Origin: Petrosia ficiformis
Taxonomy: Eukaryota; Porifera; Demospongiae; Haplosclerida; Petrosiidae
Assembly (NCBI GenBank): GCA_947044365.1
Contig: OX345636.1
Location: 41,320,537-41,384,536 of the forward strand
DNA: 64,000 nucleotides
Direction: 5' to 3'
The position numbers were made by a program, and so were the translations under genes. Shown here piece after piece: positions 53,101 to 64,000 of the stretch (position 1 is its first letter; each line of letters starts with the position of its first letter). The notes beneath the pieces are model-generated. The model saw only the letters and a list, made by a program, of their open reading frames with translations. It searched no databases and had not been told where the DNA came from.

Positions 53101-56100
53101 ATGTACATTTACATGTACCTATTGTAACTCAAATTAAAATATGGATTTTCAGAGTTTTTGGCTTTATACATGTAATTATAAGACATTTATAGTACACTTG
53201 TACATGGCTATGCGCTAATAATATATTGTGTATGCATGTACACTACTTTGTACGTATTTGACAATAATTATAATCTTGTCTTTTTCTTTATCCAGCCTCT
53301 AATATTTAATTATCTGGAAGATCAGGTTGCAAGATCAACAGGCCTTATAACGTAAGAACTAAAAGCACACATTATAATTATTATTCAGTTTGCATTTAGT
53401 CATGGGCCACTATACATGTATGTACATGTTCATATACATGTACATGTACGTACGCCTTGTATTGGCTGTGGATGTTAACAGAAATACATGTACATTGTAC
53501 ATGTACATGTACATGTATAACACAAACTACTCATATACTATACTGTCAAAACTATGGCAAATTTTAAATTAATTTTACTTGTAAATTTTATCATCATTAA
53601 TTTGTTTCAAAAACAGGTGTATACAATGTATGTACATGTACATGTACATGCACATTGTGTAAATGACATTGTTGTGAGCTGGCTGTATACAGATGTACAC
53701 TGTACATGTACATATGTACATGTACATGTATAGTAGTGTATACCAAAATTAACAATTTAAGATCAATTATCATTTCTGAGCTTTCAACATATAGCTTAAT
53801 GAACTAGACCTACATGTATGGCTATGTAATACATGAACATTGTACAATGTCATGTACATGTACTTGCATACATGTACATGTACAATGTATACGTAGCCCT
53901 TCATTATGCATACATGTAACTGCTGATTGAATAAATTTCTATACAATTCTCAATTGCTTTCTTATAATCCACAGTGAGGTTAAATTTGCTGCATACATGT
54001 TAGTTGGTACTCATCTAACTGCATGTATTTGGTTTCTACTGGCATGTTCTTCACTTTCTAATGACTTCTCTGACCCTCACACTTGTAATGTTAATAGTTG
54101 GGCACTTAAAGAATCATTTTCAGCTACCCCACTTGGTAAGTATATAGCACTGTAATTTCATGAGATGTACAACCACTCTTGTCCCCAGCTACATCCACTA
54201 TGCAGAGAAGTGTATGGTTGTTTGATGCAAATTTCTTGGCACAACTACATGTACATTATACATGTACTGTATATTGCAGTATCATATTACGTCAGATAAC
54301 AAAATGGCAACCACATCATCAATGTGTGTAATGTGTAAAACAGAGCTGTCTTTGTTCAGGCAAGAGTCACCCTTCAAATACCTTTTCTCTGAACTCAGAT
54401 CTCAAGTCTTATACAATTACTGACAACTATTTTCCTATGCCACACATGTACAGTACATGTACATGTACATGTACATGTATATGTAAAATACATTCATTAC
54501 ATTTCTGAGATTTGATTGCTGAGCCAGGACTCCACGCTCGGTACAAGAAACTTGCATCAAACGACAGACTGTCTTTCACCATTGGAATGAGACATACTGT
54601 AACATAAAGGACTGAATTCAGCTGTATGTACAATGTCATGTATTAAATTACCCAGTTTTGAGAATATACGTATATACATGTATACATGTATATATACATG
54701 TATGTGCATTGTATATATTATACAGTGAACAGTGATGTACACGTGTATTACATATACATGTATAAAAAGTAATTATTTGTGATATTCCACTCAACTAACT
54801 TATCCAGAACTCTAATTACATGTACATGTACATGTACATGTATTTTGGTAAATAAAAACAGATATTACATACTATAATACAACATAGCCATGCATGTACA
54901 TGTAGTATAAACTGTACATGTTTTCCTTGAATTAAGGTTGGTTCACATGCATGTAATGATGCAAAGCCTTGCCATCAATGCCTTGTGTTGTAAACAAGAT
55001 ATACTTCCATCAACACCATCAAACGCAACCCAATGCAATGCGATATGAGGATAGGATCTGATTCCGTCCTTGTGTCAGCTATGTTGCATTTCACCTATCA
55101 ATGCAATGGCTTTGCATCATTATGTGAACCCAGCCTTAGGGTAATCCTTCAATCTTTATATTCCTACAGGTAACTACACTATAGGATACCAGTATGTAGT
55201 GTCCATGTACTGGGCATCTGCCACCACAGTGTCTGTGGGTTATGGGGATATACATGCTCATACTGACGTAGAGGTGAGCAAAATTAATACACATACATGT
55301 ACATGTACATGTACATTGTACAGTATATTATCACTAAATGAATTTAATAGTAAATTAGCAATTTTTAGACTTCTGACTTTCTTCTGTTATCCAGACAATT
55401 TACTAGTTAATATTAATATTATCTAACATTAAGTTTTGTTTATAATTACATGTATGTACATGATGCACATTCACCATGGTCTCAGAAAAATGTTCATACA
55501 TGTAAATTGTTTGGAATGACTCATTATCCTTCCCATTCTTTTTGTGTATGTCAAGTTTCAATCCATTGCTTCATTAATTATTGAGTTATATTCATGTATT
55601 AACCTTATGACATTAAACTATACACATTATAATTGTGACATTAATGTCATCACACCTAAATATGAGGTTATCTTGAATGTAAACAGACTTTACGAGTGAA
55701 ATATAAAATGTGAACAGCAAAATTTTAGATCTTTTTATATGCATGTACATGTACATGTACATGTGTTGTATTTCTCAATTTTCCCTCAGCGTGTTTTTGC
55801 TCTCTCAGTCATGATCATTGGTATAGTGTCATATGGTTACATCATTGCTACAGTAGCTGCTAGCCTGGCAAATGCTGACTCAGGAAGGGCCAGGTATCAA
55901 GAAAAACTAAAGGCTATCAATAATTATCTTCAAGTATGTAATTATGTAACACTTTAAAACTTTATTTACATGTATGTAACAGTGTACACGTGTATAGTGC
56001 ATTCTTTATACTGCATCTGAATAATGTACCAGCATTCTATATACTGCATCTGAATAATGTACCAGCATTCTATATACTGCATCTGAATAATGTGCCAGCA

Positions 56101-59100
56101 TTCTATATACTGCATCTGAATAATGTACCAGCATTCTATATACTGCATCTGAATAATGTACTAGCATTCTATATACTCCATCTGAATAATGTACCAGCAT
56201 TCTATATGCTGCATCTGAATAATGTACCAGAAAATACTACTACTGTATAAGCTTCATAAGTGGTAGAGAAGTGTAATATACATGTACAATTACATGTACT
56301 GTAATAACTGTATGTACACTGTATATAAATACATGTACAAGTTTATACCAACTTCCTTGTTTTGTAGGATCAGAATATGGATGTTGGAATTCAAGAAAGA
56401 GTTGTCAAGTAAACTAATGCATTTATGTATATAATAATTATGTGTGTGTTTGTGTATGTGTGGGAATGTAATACTGTACAGTGGGTTTTATTGCTGAAGC
56501 AAATAAAATTGACGAATTGGGGAATTTGGAAAATTTGCCAAAAAAAGTACAGTTAAATGTTAGCTACATGTACTTGCCTCTGCTACACAAGATAAAGTTT
56601 CTCTGACAACAGTATCCCATATAGTCTGGTAGACATGGTATCAAAAGTACAGTAACACATGTAGGAAAAGTCAAATTTACTCTCACCAATGTACAATTTT
56701 TTAGAATTTCACCAAAATTCCTTCTCGTCAAAAATACCTGCTATACGGTATCTATATAATACATGTAATACTGTTGTCTGTCTGTCAAATTCGCTTGCAA
56801 CAAGGACCCTGAGAATTAGACGTTGACGTGACACTTTGATGTATAATGTGACGTAATAAAAGAAGTCGTTGACAGTAAATTTGACATTATAAAGTAGCTT
56901 GAAGAGATGGACAAGAATCAGAGAGAGATAGAGAGAGACAGAGAGCGAGAAACAGGAATTTTATTTTATTCATTTATTAAAAGCAAAATTATAATACATT
57001 CATTCGTAGTGTATAAATTTAATAAATGTCATGATTCTAGATAATAATTCTTCATACTACACTACTATGCTTAGAACATACTATGCTTGCCTAGCGTAGG
57101 CGGTATTAAGCTAGTTGTTTAATAATACATACATGTATACATAACAAAAGGTTATGTTTGGTTGTTTTTCCAGTTACTATGAATACATATGGCAAAGAAC
57201 TAAAGGAATGAGTTTTGGATCTCTATTCAATGGAATGCCAAAATCATTACAAGCTGATATTTCACTCAGTCTTTATAAGAAAATCATTGATGAGGTAACA
57301 AAAAAGAATACTATTGCAGTAGTTTGTGTAGTTACATGCATGTATATTGTATACATGTACATGTATATAATTATACTCAGTCCTTACGAGAAGTTTAAGT
57401 TTTTCAAAAACAAAAATCTTGTATATTTCGCTTATACATGTAGGCTCTTCTTTTACCTTTAAATAGGTTGTTGATTATCACAAACTTTCACAGTTTTATG
57501 GTATTTAAGCACTTTGGCATATTTTAAGCTAGTACTGCCATATAAATATGATAATACATCGTCACATACAATGTATGTAACAATGTAGGGCATAATTTAT
57601 CATATCGCAATTTTATTTATACTATAGAAAGGAAATTTTATCTTATTCAATTCATTGATTATAGCATCTTTCTACCATTGTGGTCCTAACAATATTACAG
57701 TAAAATACATTACTTATTACTAATGGTTATATCACAACATGTACACTATGTACATGTACATGTATCATGTCATGACATACATGTACATGTGTATTGCATG
57801 GAAAATTTCCATATCATGGCAGCAATATCTGAAATGGTAGTATTTATCAGATTCAATCACTAACAGTTTGTGTTACAGAATGGTACATGTAGTATACATG
57901 TATTACTGTTTAATATATTTATTATACATGCAGGTACCACTATTTCAAAACACAGAGATAGGATTCACTAAACTACTAGCTCTCTCAATTAAACCTGTAC
58001 TATACCTAAGCAAGGAATATATTGTGAGAAAGGGAGACATAGGTAGTGAGGTAAGGCATTCATACCATAATAATAATTATTATACATGTACTATTATAGT
58101 TCCCTTCTTTTTCTTACATATAGATGTTTTTTTATAAACCGTGGAACTGTAGAGGTTGTAAGTGAAGATGGGGAAGTGGTTTTTGCTAAAATGAATGAAG
58201 GAAAATTCTTTGGGGAAATCAGTCTTATATTCAGTTGTCCCAGGACAGCATCCATCAGGTCAGAATCACTGCCAATGAAATTCAGCCTTCGTGTATTATT
58301 GTACATGTACATGTGGTTAACCTTTACAGGCAATAATTACCTTTTTCATACATTGCGAAATTAATTATCCAGGAAAATGTGTGGGCGGAGCGTATAGTAA
58401 CTAATGATTTTCACCACTATAACTCTCCCGTTTTATGAAACTAGAGTTTCTAACTTACTTTGCTGGAACGAAGAGTTGTTGAGAAAGCGATAGATGTAAA
58501 ATTTATGCTTCGCTATTAGCAGGAAGAAAACAAGGCGAGTGCTTGAATATTTAGTAGTCGAAGGGCAACGCCCACACCCTTACTAACCTGTATAACTTCC
58601 ACATTTTAAACAACACAGACTTATGACTTACTTATTTGGACAGAGGAGCTTCTAACAAAGTCGTAGATACCAAATACATGCTTCGTTAGTTGGAAGAAAG
58701 TAGCAAGACGAGTGTTTGAAAGTGCAGTGGTCAGTGCCAAAACCCGCACTTAGCGTCTTTGGCAATTCGATCGCTTATAACTTTGGTTACTCGTATCGCT
58801 TCAAGTTTTGCACTGCTTAAAGAACATGTTGTGCACTGTCTTTAGTAAAAATTTGGTTGAAAAATACTGAAGCAATTCAAAAATACGACCATTAGTACTC
58901 ATGACGTCTGTAGACGTCATTAACGGTTTAATGTTTATGACGTTGTGACGTCATCAGCCGCTGAAGGGTTAAACAAATGTGACCAACTCCGAGAAAACTT
59001 GGCTTATAAATTAAAATTTTCAAAAATGAATTTTTTTTTGTTTTACAGCATTAAATTAGCTCTAGAATGGCATAGCATACAACTCGAGATAAAGACAACA

Positions 59101-62100
59101 AGTGAGTAAACCATTGAAGCCATTAATCTTCGATATTGAGAAAACACAATTCTATATTTTTTTGGACTATAATCCAATCCTGTATATTTTTTTTAACAGA
59201 GGCTAGCAAAGCACATATATGTACATGCCTATGGTATCCTTAGAAAGGTAAGATATTAGTGAAGTAATAAAAATGGTGATCATCAATGTAACACATAATT
59301 GCCTATTTTCATGTGTATCTAAAAGTTATCCATAAGCCTTGTTTTCTTAGAGCCGGTCACAAATGTATCTGTTTAACTTTTTTCTATTTTAACAGGGCAG
59401 CTACTAACTGTGATCTATTTGTTCTGACCAAGACAAATCTCGATGCCTCTCTTAAATATTATCCACACATTGCTGAACAGATTCGTGAAGTTGCTGGTAA
59501 CAGAGCTAATTTAGTAAAGAAACGAAGTCAGGCTGCATTAAAGCAGCTGCTGAAGGAAAGAGTGCTTCTGATGCTGCAAAAGCAGCAGCACAGGTAAACA
59601 ATATATACATGTACGGAGAAATTTATCCCTGTGGTTGCTTGTCGTGTCATCATTAACCATTGCTGAATACATGCCATGGCAATTAATAGCGTCAAGCCCT
59701 CTAAATACATGTAACACGTCTTCTTAACTGCATGTACGTATCTACATGTTTGCATACAACACATATGTGTTACAAATATACATGTACATGTGTATTCAAA
59801 TGTAGTTGCAACCTGTGGGAAACCATCATAGGAATACGTAGCACTGCCTCATTAAAACATTCTGTATTCTAGAAAATTCAGTGTAAAAGCATAGACATTA
59901 ATTAATGTAAAAGTCATGTACTATAAAGTGTAATTAACATGCAAGGACACTACGAAGTTTATGTGAGATGAATGTACAGTATATGTGCTCTATGTACATG
60001 TGTGTACACGTAGATGTACATGTACTGATGCATTTACAAACATGAACATTATGAGTGTATAAGTTTATGTACATACATGTTTGTACATGTACCCTCATGC
60101 TATTTCAACCACAATGACAATAGCAATCCTTTACATTTTTATTACATGTATTACTTGATGCGAAACTATAAATACTATACTCATAAACTTCTAATACATG
60201 TATACATGTATGTACATGTAGGTGAACAAAGAAGAGGACAAAGATGATGAAGGTGGTAAGAAGGTTAAGAGAACTTTATCAACTGGTGAAGCTCTTGGTA
60301 CAGACCAAAACCCTGATATCCAGTTAGACAGTGATGAAGAACAGAGACCTACATTACTACAGGAGTGTTTGGAATATTGCAGAACAGAGATGAAGGAAAC
60401 AATCTGGCCAGCTTTAAAACCCTTTCTCACATTTACTACGTTGGCTGTCTTTTGGCATATTTTAGTGCATTTACTATCAGCTATCAGGTACATCAATTTC
60501 TAATATCTAATTACATATAGTCTAAGTTAGAATAAATACGTTTGTTGTCACATACATGTATATGTACATGTACTTACAGTTTAGGCTTGGACAAAGATGC
60601 ATCTACATTGTACATTAGAATACGTCATATATATTTGTTTACTATATGTACAATGTACATGTGTACATGTATGCATGTAGTAATCCAATCTTCAGTATAC
60701 TTCCTTGCCAATAGGTCAAGAGGGAGTTGTGGTACATGTACTTTAACTACATGTAGTCTATTTTTGTCATTGATTTCATGAAGCAATGATGATAAAATAT
60801 TTATGTAGAAAGCAGTATTTACATGTACATGCATGATTGCTTTACATGTACATGTACGTTCAATCCTGATGACTTTCTTATCTCTGAAACCCAACAACCT
60901 TTTGTACATAGTTATTTATTCTCATAAAAGTATATGTACATGTAGTTACTTGTACATGTATATCTACTTTATTCTTTGTAGTTCACCAAACAAATAATAA
61001 ACAATGAATATATACATGTATACAGTAAAACCCCTCTAAGGAGAACACCATTGGGATGGCCCTTTTTGTCCTTTATAACGAGGTCACCTTATCTCAGGGG
61101 TTACACATGATAACACACGCCATGCGCCTGTGCGGTTCACTCTCATGTACTTTTATTAAAACATTTTATGGCTAGTTGATCTACATGTACATGTATAGTC
61201 TAAAAACTGAAAAGTTGAGTGAATTTTTATATAAGAGTATGATACCATGTTTACAAAGTGGTATGGGAAGAAACTTGTGACAACTTGCTACGTTTGAAGG
61301 GGTTACTCAATAATAAATGAAGACAGATTTGTTGTAGCTGTTCTAAGAGAGAGTAATTCAGTCTTGAGTTCTTGCTGGACAAATATAAAAGCATGGAATA
61401 TTTACATTTATACTGTTGTTGAATGTTGTTTTTATAACTTCGAAAAAGATGTTCGTATTATAGAGGTTATTTATTAGTATTATTGTATTAAGAGGGTGTG
61501 ACTGGCATCCGTTGTATGGTGTAGCAGGGTGTCTGTATGTGAAGGGTTGCAACAGTATTGAGTTCAATGACAGGTCAGTCGGGACTGTGGCAACTGTTTG
61601 TTATACAGTAGATTTTCGCAACTTAGGGGTTTTCGTTAAGAGGGGTTTTACTGTAGTACAATGTAATACACCATTAAAGACTTTTCAGCATGTACATACA
61701 TGTTCATATAGTGTTATACATTTTAGAAAATCTACAACACTAAGAGCTGCTATCTTTCTGTTGGTCTGTAGCTTCAGTATACATGTACACTCTTTTACTC
61801 GATACACCTACATGTATTAATTGACTGAGTCCTCGCGAATAACATAAAATCCTTAATTACATATGCAGCATGTACAGTATGTTACACAAGCATTATTTAC
61901 TGAGCCCACTGGAAATCAATCCCAAGAATAGACACCATGTGGATCAAAAAAATCACAAAGCTGGTCACTTATGCAGTGTAAACTGTATTACATTGTGTTA
62001 ATGTTTTATTTCCTTCTTTTCAGGTTTTCTTCCAAAGCAAGTCTCCTGTCCTTTGGGCTATTAACTATCTCTTTGAAGCATACTTCTTTATTGAGGTACA

Positions 62101-63349
62101 TGTAAGACTTGAAAAAAAAACACAATAATTGTCATAGTAACAGAAGGAAAATATAAACAGGTTGATCTAATATTTTCCCTCTACTTATTCCTTAATTATC
62201 ATTTTTAATTTTTACATGTGTAATGCTATCAGCTACTATAATTTATGTACATGTACATTGTATATGAAGTGCATGCTTACATGTAGCTAACTATATACAC
62301 ATGTACATGTACAATGTACATGTACACGTTTCGATAGATTCCTCATTCTGTTAGTAACTGTGGAGAGGATAAGCTCAGCCCAATAATTGCAGTAAACCTG
62401 GATATGTCCTTTGCCAAGCTTGGCATTTGACAAGGATCTATAAGTCTGGCAGCCCTTTAAAAAAGGTACACTTGGGCTGTTATCAAGATGCTTTTGTAAC
62501 TTAAAGTGAGCAGCATTGAAGGCAAAGTGGAACCTTGTAATGTATTCACCAGCTTCCACTTCATCAACTGACCAAAAAGGGAATTTACTTCCATCACCAG
62601 GTTCTCTGCTGTAATTCCTTCAAATAGATACACATTGAGGTTTTCTATGTAATTGTAGAGATTGTGAGATGTTGGCTACATAAGTAGCCTACTTATCCTT
62701 CAATACACGAAAAACAAGCTAAGTAAGCATTGTTTCTAGATTGTATGATTATTCATTGCACACTGCCTTAGTTGTTTATTGTTAAGTACATGTACATTTT
62801 CAATACGGAACATTTTTAACGTAACCCGTGTAGCAATTATTCATAAATGTACATGTATTTCTAATTTGCATTTCTAATACAATTATAGGAGTATGTTTAC
62901 ATTCCTTACAACCAATAAGAATAAATTGTAAACAGATATGTCCTACTATAATAATTCCATAGACAAGTTGGATACAAAGTATTGTCATTTAGAACAATAA
63001 AGTTCCAAATTTAGGAAAGCTGGCTCTGAACTGTAAGTAAAATACTAGATTGTCTGACTAAAGCTCAGAGTCACGCTTTTTGTTTCTGTGGCAGGACAGA
63101 AACTTTGCACTGTTGGAAACTTGGTACTGTGCCTTAGTTTACCCTTTCCACCCAACACGTAAATACACACACACACACACCAGATTACAGTACTGTCCAC
63201 TCCGCCTACATGGGTGAGGGTTGCTGCATGTGCATGTATCAGTACATATGAAGCAAAAAACCATTTGTTCCACCTACATGTATATATTCATGCAGCAAGG
63301 TTTCATGAATTCGAAATCAAGAGAATTAGGGTACTTAGTAGATATCCAG
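50112..63349 (+). CDS. K+-type cyclic-nucleotide-gated channel (CNGK-like), one full repeat plus the start of a second; continues right
   Basis: Exons: 50112-50154 (tentative start), 50329-50422, 50552-50623, 51263-51442, 51809-51892, 52840-52910, 53005-53066, 53296-53351, 53975-54135, 55170-55273, 55790-55933, 56368-56408, 57174-57294, 57934-58050, 58124-58258, 59396-59593, 60222-60487, 62024-62095, 63296-63349 (tentative). Phases close through exon 14. Repeat 1 has S1 (WEILATVLGIITTISISL), S2 (NYALDLFFIVD), S3, S4 with spaced arginines (RILSLVRLNRIVRIYK), S5, pore (ATTVSVGYGDIHAH), S6 and C-linker (YGYIIATVAASLANADSGRA) and CNBD (GKFFGEISLIFSCPRTASI). VGYGD is a K+ filter. After an acidic linker, a second S1 (TIWPALKPFLTFTTLAVFW) and S2 (SPVLWAINYLFEAYFFIE) start. 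CNGK channels are single chains of several such repeats, so more repeats may lie to the right. Frame problems occur in exons 15 and 16. The S1-S2 junction of repeat 2 (donor at 60487, or the alternative GTGCAT near 60466) is uncertain. Confidence 0.9.
51450..51575. repeat. TGTAACA / TGTACA tandem repeats in channel intron
   Basis: Five ACATGTA units pass into ATGTACATGTACATG runs separated by two copies of GGAACAGTG. It is the densest example of a motif found in almost every intron of this gene. Confidence 0.85.
55998..56236. repeat. 33-bp minisatellite, about 7 copies, in channel intron
   Basis: The unit contains ATACTGCATCTGAATAATGT then ACCAGCATTCTAT, tandemly repeated with one or two substitutions per copy. 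Because 33 is a multiple of 3, frames stay open on both strands, but flanking donor (55933) and acceptor (56367) sites place it in an intron. Confidence 0.9.
58127..58133 (+). other. Frame-breaking T7 run in CNBD exon
   Basis: With canonical sites at 58050 and 58124, the exon is 135 bases where 134 are needed. Reading ATG then six T restores MFFINRGTVEVVSEDG, the expected CNBD strand. The seventh T shifts the frame to an early stop. It may be a sequencing error or a real mutation. Confidence 0.7.
58370..58990. repeat. Repeat block in channel intron related to the SRCR-A intron MITE
   Basis: It shares TCTAACTTACTTT, AGAGTTGTTGAGAAAGC-like and GCTTCGCTATTAGCAGGAAG-like stretches with 26090-26300. 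Within this copy, the block is itself duplicated in diverged form (about 58450-58570 and 58620-58730). No exon was seen in it. Confidence 0.55.
60488..62023 (+). other. 1.5-kb channel intron with an inserted DNA element
   Basis: Many TGTACATG runs surround the ACAGTAAAACCCC element at 61021-61653. No additional exon is recognised. A microexon between repeat-2 S1 and S2 cannot be excluded. Confidence 0.5.
61021..61653. mobile_element. Non-autonomous element with TACAGTAAAACCCCTC termini
   Basis: The left end TACAGTAAAACCCCTCTAAG (61021) is mirrored by TTAAGAGGGGTTTTACTGTA (ending at about 61653). A partial inverse copy is at 11509-11665. No transposase frame is present. Confidence 0.75.
62317..62615 (-). 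pseudogene. Unidentified protein-coding fragment, possibly transposon-derived
   Basis: About 100 codons are open on the minus strand, from about 62615 down to 62317, with protein-like composition (GDGSKFPFWSVDEVEAGEYI, VPFLKGCQTYRSLSNA, HIQVYCNYWAELILSTV). No start, stop or splice context fixes it as an exon, and it lies inside the channel gene on the opposite strand. This suggests a captured or inserted repeat. Family not recognised. Confidence 0.35.
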
Positions 63350-63429
63350 GTATTGTTATAATATTTATATTGTTATATATAGATGCTTATTACCATATAA
63401 TAATTTAGTGGAGTTTTTTCTTAAGTCTT

Positions 63430-63930
63430 ATTAACACAGTGGAATTTTCTTTATCAATAAAAAATTATTATTAAAAACTGAACGTTTCAACCCAAAGGTC
63501 TTCTTCAGCAGTATACAAAACAAACCAAATAGATAGATGGATAGATTACTGGTGACAGTACAAATGTAAGAGAGGTGTAAACAATAATGGTACAGAAAAT
63601 AATGCGGTTTTGACAATCATGTGTACTCCAGGATCTGTGTTGATGGTATTGGGTGTACTTCTTATCAATATAGTTTCTTTGATTCTTCTTCTCCAATTTT
63701 GTTCAACTCCAAGGATTTCACATTTGTCCCATAAAATGGCATGACCTGTAGGATGAACATGTACAGATAAAGCATTATTCTGATCCCCATTCTTGATTGC
63801 TCTGGATCTTTTAGGTGAATATTAAATGTTCTTCCAATTTCGCCTATATAAGTTCCACCACATTCACAATGGCCAGCATAAATAACTCTCATCTTCTCAA
63901 AGGGTGGAGTTGGAGTTTTCATTTTAGTCG
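63430..63930 (-). mobile_element. Penelope-like element remnant with GIY-YIG nuclease
   Basis: On the minus strand, VIYAGHCECGGTYIGEIGRT (about 63895-63835) is the N-terminal GIY-YIG core (here VIYA and TYIG) with the CxCxxxYIG cysteine pattern of Penelope-like retroelements. The frame then shifts: ALSVHVHPTGHA-like and WDKCEILGVEQNWRRRIKET-like pieces follow in another frame (about 63780-63670). Downstream, CTGAAGAAGACCTTTGGGTT, then GAAACGTTCAG (about 63510-63480), is the tail typical of such elements. The RT lies off the right edge or is missing. It closely follows the last channel exon seen. Confidence 0.8.
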
Positions 63931-64000
63931 AGCCTTCCCAAGTGTACTATAACTAGTGAAAGCAATTCTCAGTGAAAGATTCGTTCCTGCATGATAACAC

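Noticed and set aside
55966..56250. Repeat protein YILHLNNVPAF on the plus strand or MQYIECWYIIQ on the minus strand
   Set aside because: It is a 33-bp minisatellite inside an intron defined by in-phase flanking exons. Unit length divisible by three keeps frames open by chance.

Overview
The window looks like nuclear DNA of an early-branching animal, most likely a sponge. It is strongly AT-rich, its genes are broken into short exons with GT-AG introns, and repeats are dense. The genes are animal-specific cell-surface types: integrin alpha, SRCR receptor, class C (mGluR-like) GPCR and a cyclic-nucleotide-gated cation channel. The sponge assignment is an inference from this gene set and style. 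No rRNA, tRNA or bacterial-type gene was seen.

Layout. 0-1 kb: decayed LINE reverse transcriptase (minus). 1.4-8.3 kb: 5' half of an integrin alpha gene (minus, 12 exons, signal peptide and FG-GAP propeller), running off the left edge. 8.3-19.3 kb: no convincing gene, but many inverted-repeat elements, a Ty3/gypsy-like integrase remnant and an element carrying a broken Crypton/DUF3504-like fragment. 19.3-23.8 kb: 3' half of a second integrin alpha gene (minus), with calf domains, basic cleavage site, transmembrane helix and GFFRR tail. Its 5' half is absent. 25.3-29.8 kb: decayed SRCR receptor gene (plus), also lacking a visible 5' exon and with one SRCR exon split by a composite insertion. 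31.3 kb: a further relic of this family. 32.5-36.4 kb: intact SRCR receptor gene (plus). 37.2-38.3 kb: truncated pseudogene copy (plus) of the intronless mGluR-like gene at 40.9-43.6 kb (minus). 44-49.3 kb: degenerate array of repeats and MITEs. 50.1-63.3 kb: multi-exon K+-type cyclic-nucleotide-gated channel (plus), with one complete S1-S6/CNBD unit followed by the start of a second. 63.4-64 kb: Penelope-like GIY-YIG retroelement remnant (minus).

The genes do not form a pathway. They are neighbouring membrane receptors and channels in a repeat-rich region shaped by tandem duplication (integrin, SRCR), inverted duplication (GPCR) and transposon insertion. Exon boundaries were read by eye from reading-frame continuity and GT/AG sites. 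In the integrin and SRCR-B genes the phases close at every junction. In the channel gene they close through exon 14, and two later exons need single-base frame corrections.
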